Shown here: positions 35,307 to 40,990 of the stretch, piece after piece
How positions within the stretch are numbered: the first letter of the stretch is position 1
Layout: the number at the start of each line of letters is the position of its first letter
DNA from: Thermoguttaceae bacterium
GTDB lineage: Bacteria > Planctomycetota > Planctomycetia > Pirellulales > Thermoguttaceae
Length of the DNA stretch: 40,990 nt
Direction: 5' to 3'
Assembly: GCA_017559825.1 (NCBI GenBank)
Contig: JAFYQR010000115.1
Span: 1 to 40,990 of the forward strand
Notes under the pieces: generated by a model
Seen by the model: only the letters and a program-made list of their open reading frames with translations
What the model was told of the DNA's origin: nothing
The model's database searches: none
Translations under genes and position numbers: made by a program

Positions 35307-36995
35307 ATGATCGTTTTTTCCGAAAAACCCGCCGACGTTTTGAAATTGAACGCCGTTCAGATGCGCATCGCTCGCGCGGCGCTGGCCGACGGCGAGCGTC
35401 TCCAACAAGCGACGCTTAACCAACTCGGCGCCCGCACGGAGGAAATCGCTCTCGTCGCGATCGCGGCGAAACTCGGCGTTCCGGTCGTCGACGTCGCGAA
35501 ATCGGAGATTCCGGCCGACGTTCTCGAAAACTTTCCGATCAAGCTCGTCCACCGACGCAACGTTTTCCCGCTCGGGCGCCAAGCGGACGGCTCGCTCTTG
35601 GTCGCGACGCGCAACCCGTTCGACTTGTCGCCGATCGACGAAATTTCGGCGGCGACCGGCCTGCCGGCGGTTCCTGGGCTCGTTTTTCCGAACGAGTTGG
35701 CGAAACTGATCAAATCGCGCCTCGGCGTCGGCGCGGAAACGATCGACGGCCTTATGGAGCAAAAGGAAGACGTCGAAGTTCTCGAAGACGTCGATTGGGA
35801 TCAAAGCGGCGACGCCGCGATGGCGCAGGAAGCGTCGGTCGTTCGGCTCGTCAACGACATCTTGACCGAAGCGATCGAGTCCGGCACGAGCGACATCCAT
35901 ATCGAGGCGCAGGAAACCGGGATGAAAATCCGCTACCGCATCGACGGCGTTCTCCAAACGCAGCCGACGCCGCCGGAAATCAACCGTTTCCAATCGGCGA
36001 TCGTCAGCCGTCTGAAAATTATGGCGCGGTTGAACATCGCCGAAAAGCGTATTCCTCAGGACGGCCGCATTAAGATTAAGGTTTCCGACCGCGAAGTCGA
36101 CCTTCGCGTTTCGATCATTCCGATGCTTCACGGCGAAGGGATTGTCATGCGTATTCTCGACAAGGACCGCATGAACTTCACGCTCCGCGGGATCGGGATG
36201 GACGAGGACGTCTACCAAACGTTCGGAAAGTTGATTTCGCTCCCGCACGGCATCATTTTGGTAACCGGGCCGACCGGTTCCGGGAAGACGACCACGCTCT
36301 ACAGCGCGTTGAACGAAATTAAATCGGAAGCGACGAAAATTATCACGACCGAAGACCCGATTGAATACCAGCTCGACGGCATCAACCAAATTCAGGTGCA
36401 CGCGAAAGTCGGCCTCACGTTCGCGGCGAGTTTGCGGGCGATCTTGCGCCACGACCCGGACGTCGTGCTCGTCGGGGAAATCCGCGACTTCGAAACGGCG
36501 GAAAACGCGATTCAAGCGTCGATGACCGGGCACTTGGTCTTCAGCACGCTCCACACGAACGACGCGGCGGGCGCCTATACGCGTATGATCGACATGGGCG
36601 TCGAACCGTTCTTGGTCGGCACGACGGTCGAAGGAATCATGGCGCAGCGGTTGGCGCGGCGCTTGTGCAAACACTGCAAGCAACCTTGGAAGCCGCGTCC
36701 GAACGAGGTTCCGGAAGACTTCCCGAAAGAGTTGCTCGAAACCGGAACGATCTACCGTCCGGTCGGCTGCCGCGAGTGCCGCGACACCGGATACGCGGGC
36801 CGCGTCGCGCTTTACGAGCTCCTTATTCCGAACGACGACATTCGCCGTTTGGCCGGCGAAAAAGCGCCGTCCGTCGAGGTGAAGAAGATCGCTCGCGCCA
36901 ACGGAATGGCGACGCTTCGGGACAACGGCTGGAAGAAAGTCGGGCTCGGAATCACCTCCGTCGAGGAAGTCGTTCGCGTCGCCAAAGAAGATTGA
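35307..36995 (+). CDS. gspE: GspE/PilB-family secretion or pilus assembly ATPase
   Basis: 562 aa. Hexameric cytoplasmic ATPase that powers type II secretion or type IV pilus extension. The N-terminal MshEN-like domain occupies residues 1-140; the N2/linker 170-300 has SGTSDIHIEAQETGMKIRYR; Walker A is GPTGSGKTTT (321-330), the Asp box TTEDPIEYQ (348-356), Walker B and the His box follow (VLVGEIRD 387-394, STLHTNDA 413-420). Four cysteines C454, C457, C488, C491 form the zinc site typical of GspE/PilB and absent from PilT. ATG chosen with GAGAGGAG upstream. No gspF/pilC or gspG neighbours are in the window, so GspE versus PilB cannot be decided; DUF1559 pseudopilins such as the one at 15027 are candidate substrates of the machine. 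Confidence 0.93.
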   Translation: MIVFSEKPADVLKLNAVQMRIARAALADGERLQQATLNQLGARTEEIALVAIAAKLGVPVVDVAKSEIPADVLENFPIKLVHRRNVFPLGRQADGSLLVATRNPFDLSPIDEISAATGLPAVPGLVFPNELAKLIKSRLGVGAETIDGLMEQKEDVEVLEDVDWDQSGDAAMAQEASVVRLVNDILTEAIESGTSDIHIEAQETGMKIRYRIDGVLQTQPTPPEINRFQSAIVSRLKIMARLNIAEKRIPQDGRIKIKVSDREVDLRVSIIPMLHGEGIVMRILDKDRMNFTLRGIGMDEDVYQTFGKLISLPHGIILVTGPTGSGKTTTLYSALNEIKSEATKIITTEDPIEYQLDGINQIQVHAKVGLTFAASLRAILRHDPDVVLVGEIRDFETAENAIQASMTGHLVFSTLHTNDAAGAYTRMIDMGVEPFLVGTTVEGIMAQRLARRLCKHCKQPWKPRPNEVPEDFPKELLETGTIYRPVGCRECRDTGYAGRVALYELLIPNDDIRRLAGEKAPSVEVKKIARANGMATLRDNGWKKVGLGITSVEEVVRVAKED

Positions 36996-37037
36996 CGCGA
37001 CGCCGTTCCGACGCCGCCGTTGACAATAAGCGACCAA

Positions 37038-37072
37038 AACGCCGTTCGCTCCGCCGAGTCGAACGGCGTTTC
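37038..37072. terminator. Bidirectional terminator between GspE/PilB and esterase genes
   Basis: Perfect 12-bp stem AAACGCCGTTCG (37038-37049) / CGAACGGCGTTT (37061-37072), 11-base loop, between two convergent genes. Confidence 0.8.
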
Positions 37073-37119
37073 GCCGTTTTGGGGTCGAAGGTTCCTCCGA
37101 CGGAAATTTCCTTCGGCGA

Positions 37120-38154
37120 TTACTCGGCGGCGTTTTCCGTCTCCGGAACGACGTTCAAATACCGATCGGCGTACTCGAAAAAAAGTTCGCGGCGCCGCTC
37201 GGTCGCTTCCGGGTCGCTCGCCAACATATGCCCGGAGTTCGGAAAATCGACGACGTCGAACTTAACGCCCGACTTTTCAAGCGCCGCGACCAACCGCTCC
37301 CGATGCGGCGTCGGAACGAGATTGTCTTCTCCGCCGAACGCCGCCAACGTCGGAATCGCGCCGCCGTTTTCCGCGAACGCCGCGGGCGAAATCGACGCGA
37401 TCGCCGCTTCCGTTTCCGGCGTTTTCGCCTTTAAATCCTCGACGCTCGTTAGTTTCCGCGTCATTATCGAAACGATTCCGGCGACCGTTTCCGGGTCGAG
37501 GTTCGGCCAAGTTTCGAGGTGAAAATCGCTCGGCCCGACTCGCGGCGCGACGAAAACGACCGGAAGCGGCGCGTTTTTCCCCCGCGAATAAGCGTAAAGC
37601 GTCGCGATATGCCCGCCCGCCGAGTCCCCGGAAAGCGCGACTTTTTCGAGCGGCGCGCCGCGTTTCGTCGCTTCTTCTTTAAGCGTTTTGAGCGCGGCGT
37701 CGATTTCGTCCATCACCGCGTTCATCGAGTAAACGTCTTTCGTTTTGTCGCCGGCGAGCATATACCCGAGCGACGCGGCGACGTACCCGCCTTTCGCCGT
37801 TCGGCGCGCGAACCCGGCCATATCTTGTCGGTTCCCGGCGTTCCAAGCGCCGCCGTGAATGAAGAGAACGGCGCCGCGCGAACGCTCCGGCGCGATTTCC
37901 TTCGGAAAATAAAGGTCGATTTTGTTCCAATCGTTCGGCCCGTAAGGAACGCCGTCGACGAAAAAGCCGTCCGCATCCGTCCAAACCTCGATATATCCGG
38001 ATTTTTCAAGCGCCTGCCGAATTCCGACGCCGACCGCCGCGACGACGCCGATTCCGACGACGCCGAGCGAAACGCAAGCGACCGTCGCCGCGATTAAAAG
38101 TCGCCGAACCAACCGCCGACGCGGCGTCGCTTGTTTCGAAACGTTCGTCTTCAT
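37120..38154 (-). CDS. HSL-type alpha/beta hydrolase (esterase), membrane-anchored or exported
   Basis: 344 aa. A basic N-terminus and a long hydrophobic helix (19-45) suggest an anchor or uncleaved signal. The catalytic part has VLFIHGGAWN with the oxyanion HGG (100-102), the nucleophile motif GDSAG (176-180, Ser178), an acidic partner in FGGEDNLVP and the His in PNSGHML, the order seen in the hormone-sensitive-lipase/acetyl-esterase group. Likely hydrolyses short acyl or acetyl esters, possibly on plant polysaccharide (inference from family and organism type). It lies 66 bases downstream of hydF in the same direction, with RBS GGGAGAATATAAGG, and may be cotranscribed with it. Substrate unknown. 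Confidence 0.85.
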   Translation of the reverse strand: MKTNVSKQATPRRRLVRRLLIAATVACVSLGVVGIGVVAAVGVGIRQALEKSGYIEVWTDADGFFVDGVPYGPNDWNKIDLYFPKEIAPERSRGAVLFIHGGAWNAGNRQDMAGFARRTAKGGYVAASLGYMLAGDKTKDVYSMNAVMDEIDAALKTLKEEATKRGAPLEKVALSGDSAGGHIATLYAYSRGKNAPLPVVFVAPRVGPSDFHLETWPNLDPETVAGIVSIMTRKLTSVEDLKAKTPETEAAIASISPAAFAENGGAIPTLAAFGGEDNLVPTPHRERLVAALEKSGVKFDVVDFPNSGHMLASDPEATERRRELFFEYADRYLNVVPETENAAE

Positions 38155-38220
38155 CCTTATATTCTCCCTATTTTCCCTTATTTAACGTTGTTTTAACGTC
38201 AACGCCGAAAGCGTCGAGCG

Positions 38221-39459
38221 TCAAAGCCCGAACGGTTCGACGGCGCGCTCCAAAATTCCGTTCAAAAACGCGATCGCGGTTCCGTAATTCGTTGTCGGGA
38301 CGCCCGCTTCCGCCGCTCGTCCGAGTCGCGCCAACATTTCGCGGCGATTCAGCGAGCAGGCGCCGCAGTGTATGATCAAGTCGAACCGCCGCAACTCGTC
38401 GACCGTCGGGAAATCCCGCCCCTGCGCCCGTTCGATTCGGAGCGTTGCGCCGACGCGGACCCGCAACCAACGCGGGAGCTTCGCCGTTCCGATATCGTCG
38501 TCGGTCGCGTGATGCGAGCAAGCCTCCGCAATCAAAACCCGCGAATCAGGCGAAAGTTCCGCGATCCGCCGCGCGCCGTCGACCGCCGTCCGCAAGTCGG
38601 CTTGCCGTCGAGCGAACAAAATCGAAAAGGACGTCAGCGGAATCGAACGCGGGACGATTTCCGCGACGGTTTTAAACGCTTGCGAATCGACGACGACCAG
38701 CGCGGGGGGCGACTTGAAACGGTCGAGCGCGGCGCTCAAAAGCTCCGGTCGAACGACGACGCAGCCGCTTTCGCCGTCCAAAAGATCGCGAATCGTTTGA
38801 ACTTGCGGCAAAATCAGCCGCCCTTTCGGCGCCGCCGCGTCGATCGGCGCGACCAAAACGGCGAATTCGCCCTTCGGGATTAAGTCGGCGACCAACGGCG
38901 GCGCCGCGAAAAACTCCTCCGGCGCGAGCCGAGTCAACGCTTCTCGAATTTTCGGCGAACCGCTCTTCCCGTCGGCGTCTCCGAGCGCGGAAATCTCGAC
39001 CGACGGCAAGGAGCGCTTCCTAACCGCCTCGACCGCCTCCGACGCGGGCGCCGACGCGTCGACTTTGTTCCAAACGACGAGCGACGCAACCGCCCGACGC
39101 GCCAGCTCGTCGGCGATTTCTTCCTCGAACGCCCCCCAAGCGTCGGCGCCGAGCGTCGAATCGACGACGATCAGCCCGACGTCGACGCGGTCGAAAACGC
39201 GCCGCGTCCTCGCGACCCGCTCCGCGCCGAGCGTTCCCTCGTCGTCGACGCCCGCCGAGTCGATCAACAGAACCGGCCCGAGCGGCGCGAGTTCCATCGC
39301 TTTTTCGATCGGATCGGTCGTCGTCCCGGGAACGCTCGAAACGATCGCGAAATCTTGGCGCGTCAACGCGTTAAGCGTCGACGATTTTCCAACGTTGCGC
39401 CGTCCGAAAACGCCGATTTGGAGCCGAACGCTCTTCGGCGCGATAAAAGTCGACGACAT
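38221..39459 (-). CDS. hydF: [FeFe]-hydrogenase H-cluster maturation GTPase HydF
   Basis: 412 aa. Scaffold that assembles the 2Fe subcluster and passes it to HydA, working with HydE and HydG. The N-terminal GTPase domain has GRRNVGKSS (19-27), the switch PGTTTDP and VVWNKVD; the dimerisation domain is in the middle; the C-terminal Fe-S domain has the HydF cysteine pattern C314-x-H316 ... H364-C365-G-A-C368 in EACSHH and IIHCGACSLNRREML. All ligands are present, so the protein looks functional. RBS GGAGGGCGG precedes the ATG. Neither hydE, hydG nor a hydrogenase gene is in the window. It indicates hydrogen-evolving, anaerobic metabolism. Promoter at 39635-39661. Confidence 0.95.
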   Translation of the reverse strand: MSSTFIAPKSVRLQIGVFGRRNVGKSSTLNALTRQDFAIVSSVPGTTTDPIEKAMELAPLGPVLLIDSAGVDDEGTLGAERVARTRRVFDRVDVGLIVVDSTLGADAWGAFEEEIADELARRAVASLVVWNKVDASAPASEAVEAVRKRSLPSVEISALGDADGKSGSPKIREALTRLAPEEFFAAPPLVADLIPKGEFAVLVAPIDAAAPKGRLILPQVQTIRDLLDGESGCVVVRPELLSAALDRFKSPPALVVVDSQAFKTVAEIVPRSIPLTSFSILFARRQADLRTAVDGARRIAELSPDSRVLIAEACSHHATDDDIGTAKLPRWLRVRVGATLRIERAQGRDFPTVDELRRFDLIIHCGACSLNRREMLARLGRAAEAGVPTTNYGTAIAFLNGILERAVEPFGL

Positions 39460-39634
39460 CGCCGCCCTCCGTTCTTCTCTTTAAGACGCGTTCCAACCGC
39501 GCCGCGTTACGTTTTTCGTTTCTTTTCCTTTTTCGCCCCGTCGAAAAATTTTCTCGCGCGGCGAGACGCCCGACGAAACGTTTTCGCCCGCCGAAACGTC
39601 TAACGATTAATATCGCCGCCGCGCAAACGACATT

Positions 39635-39661
39635 ATTATACGTCGAAACGCGCTTTTCAAA
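39635..39661 (-). promoter_or_regulatory. hydF promoter
   Basis: TATAAT (39640-39635) on the minus strand; the -35 is poor (TTTGAA at 39661-39656 with 15 bases between). Leader about 170 nt. Confidence 0.5.
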
Positions 39662-39724
39662 GAGGCCCCCCGAAAACGCGGCGAGAAAAACGGCAAAAAA
39701 ACGTCGAAAATCGCGCGTTCCCCG

Positions 39725-39753
39725 TTTTCAAGACGTTTCCTCGCCTGTATAAT
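39725..39753 (+). promoter_or_regulatory. ECF sigma operon promoter
   Basis: Extended -10 TGTATAAT (39746-39753) with a weak -35 TTTTCA (39725-39730), spacing 17. Leader about 267 nt to the TTG start. Confidence 0.6.
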
Positions 39754-40026
39754 AAAGCGACGCCGGTTTCTCGTCGTTCGTCGCGGAGCGCGTCGACGAC
39801 GAGGAACGTTTTCACTCGGCGACGTCCATCCCCCGAGAAAGCGGTCTTCTCCGCTCGCCGCGTTCGACGACGCTCCCGTTACGACCGTCGACGCGACGAG
39901 CGCGAGGTCGCGTCGCGCCCCGTTCGGTCGACGTTCGGCTCCTCGCGGAGCCTTCGCGTCCGACGCCGCGACGTCGTCGCGCCGACCGCCTCTTTCGACG
40001 TCGCCCTAACGCAAGGAATCTCCGTT

Positions 40027-40668
40027 TTGTCCGACGCCTCCTCGCTCAACGCCGCCGCTCCCGACGACGAAGACGCTCGCCTGATGCTCGCCGCGCAGAC
40101 CGGAGACGCTTTCGCGTTCGAAGAGTTAATGGCGCGCAACCAAGCTCGAGTTTGCGCTTTTCTACAACGCCTCGTCGGCAACCTGCAATCGGCGGAAGAC
40201 TTAACGCAGGAAGTCTTTATGCGAGTCTACAAACACCGCGATTCGTATCGGCCGGAAGCGCGTTTTTCGACGTGGCTTTACCGCGTCGCGCACAACGTCG
40301 CCTACAACTCGCTGCGAGCGAAAAGCCGTCGCCCGGAACTTCTTTTCGGCGGCGCGTCGGGCGACGGCGCTTCGTCGTCGCTCGGATTCGCCGTCGAAGA
40401 AAACATTCTCGCGCAAAGCGGAGCGACTCCGACGCGCCGCGTCGCTCGGCTCGAACTCCAAGCGATCGTTCGAGCCGCGGTCGACTCGCTCGGCGCCCGC
40501 CAGCGCGAAGCGCTTCTTTTAGCGCGTTTCGAAGGCATGAGCTACCAAGAAATCGCCGACGTGATGAAGTTGACGCCGAAAGCGGTCAAGTCGCTCCTTT
40601 GCCGCGCTCGCCTCAACCTCCGCGCCGCGCTCGAACCCTACGTCGAAGAAGGGAAACGCCCGCGATGA
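40027..40668 (+). CDS. ECF-type RNA polymerase sigma factor
   Basis: 213 aa. Region 2 (about 30-100) reads FEELMARNQARVCAFLQRLV...AEDLTQEVFMRVYKH...FSTWLYRVAHNVAYNSLR, for -10 melting and core binding; region 4 (about 150-205) reads LGARQREALLLARFEGMSYQ, EIADVMKLTPKAVKSLLCRA, for -35 recognition. Region 3 is absent, as in group IV sigma factors. A linker of about 35 residues (FGGASGDGASSSLG) separates the domains. Start is TTG at 40027, with AAGGA 9-13 bases upstream; the frame before it has no better start. The stop overlaps the next start (ATGA), so the two are translationally coupled. Target genes unknown. Confidence 0.92.
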   Translation: MSDASSLNAAAPDDEDARLMLAAQTGDAFAFEELMARNQARVCAFLQRLVGNLQSAEDLTQEVFMRVYKHRDSYRPEARFSTWLYRVAHNVAYNSLRAKSRRPELLFGGASGDGASSSLGFAVEENILAQSGATPTRRVARLELQAIVRAAVDSLGARQREALLLARFEGMSYQEIADVMKLTPKAVKSLLCRARLNLRAALEPYVEEGKRPR

Positions 40669-40990
40669 ACTCCCCGTCTCGCTCCAACTCTCCCGGTTCG
40701 TCCTCGCGTCCGCGCGACGAAACGCCTTCGTCCGCGCCGACGTTCGACCCGTTCGCGACGCCGGACGACGCCGAAATTTTCGAAACCGACGCGGAACTCG
40801 ACGAGCTTGATCCGCTCGACGAAGAAATCGCCGCTTATCTTGACGGCGAACTCGACGCCGACGCTCGCGCCGCGTTCGAACGCCGACTCGCCGAGGAACC
40901 GGAACTCCGAGCTCGCGTCGACGAGGAGCGATCCGCTTGGGACGCGCTTTCGCTCCTCGACGTCGACGCGTCGAACGACCGTCTGACCGA
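40665..40990 (+). CDS. Putative anti-sigma factor, partial (runs off window)
   Basis: Starts at the ATG overlapping the sigma-factor stop by 4 bases and is open to the window edge (about 108 residues seen). An Arg/Ser/Pro-rich head is followed by an acidic segment and DEEIAAYLDGELDADARAAFERRLAEEPELRARV, split here as DEEIAAYLDGEL and AAFERRLAEEPELR, the pattern of the N-terminal anti-sigma domain in planctomycete and actinobacterial anti-sigma factors. No HxxxCxxC zinc motif is present in the visible part. The coupled arrangement with the ECF gene is typical of sigma/anti-sigma pairs. Any membrane helix would lie beyond the edge. Confidence 0.75.
   Translation, partial: MNSPSRSNSPGSSSRPRDETPSSAPTFDPFATPDDAEIFETDAELDELDPLDEEIAAYLDGELDADARAAFERRLAEEPELRARVDEERSAWDALSLLDVDASNDRLT

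Larger units (their letters stand above)
39460..40026. other. Divergent intergenic region, hydF and ECF sigma
   Basis: 567 bases with back-to-back promoters (39635-39661 minus, 39725-39753 plus) and two long leaders. Nothing else recognised. Confidence 0.55.

Overview
The window reads as a chromosomal segment of an anaerobic planctomycete, probably a gut-type or MAG-derived member of the Pirellulales/Thermoguttaceae side of the phylum; that placement is an inference. Supporting signs are a DUF1559 pseudopilin with the planctomycete H-x9-DG tail, a giant surface protein that starts with a LEPR-XLL-like segment (LEERQLLS), a very large SecA, an alpha-helical NolW-type protein, an EF-hand secreted protein, and HydF, the [FeFe]-hydrogenase maturation GTPase, which points to fermentative hydrogen metabolism. 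Coding sequence has a strongly biased high-GC codon pattern, which opens long meaningless frames on the opposite strand of most genes.

Layout. Bases 1 to about 150 do not match the rest: on the minus strand they encode the C-terminal part of an FGGY sugar kinase with different codon use, so the left edge looks like a chimeric join or a recent insertion that truncates the first plus-strand gene (a secretin-N/NolW-like protein, to 1303). A radical SAM/SPASM gene follows (1466-2635), then about 1 kb without genes that holds a 92-bp tandem repeat. From 3707 to 20268 almost everything is on the minus strand: four adjacent DUF805 membrane proteins (three with zinc ribbons), isocitrate dehydrogenase, a DUF3299-type membrane protein, an orphan MacB/FtsX-type permease with a histidine-rich loop, gyrA, a transthyretin-like lipoprotein, a DUF1559 pseudopilin and secA.

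The centre (20685-31751, minus) is one gene of about 3690 codons. Its product has an N-terminal LEPR-XLL-like segment, about 18 short beta-type repeats ending in VVxW, two Ig-like (Big_5-type) domains, a complete trypsin-like serine protease domain in the middle, RTX-like GxxGDD repeats at the C-terminus, and five poly-asparagine hinges encoded by mixed AAC/AAT runs. This is the most unusual object in the window.

The right part holds a TraB/GumN-like secreted protein (+), an EF-hand protein (-) and a GspE/PilB ATPase (+) that share an overlapping divergent promoter, an HSL-type esterase (-), hydF (-), and at the edge an ECF sigma factor translationally coupled to a putative anti-sigma factor that runs out of the window.

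How the parts fit: SecA and the GspE/PilB-type ATPase serve export and pseudopilus assembly, and the DUF1559 protein, EF-hand protein, lipoprotein and giant protein are likely exported or surface products. Many promoters can be read directly (TTGnnn-N16/17-TATAAT-like), and leaders of about 170-310 nt are common. No tRNA, rRNA, CRISPR array, transposase or phage gene was seen.
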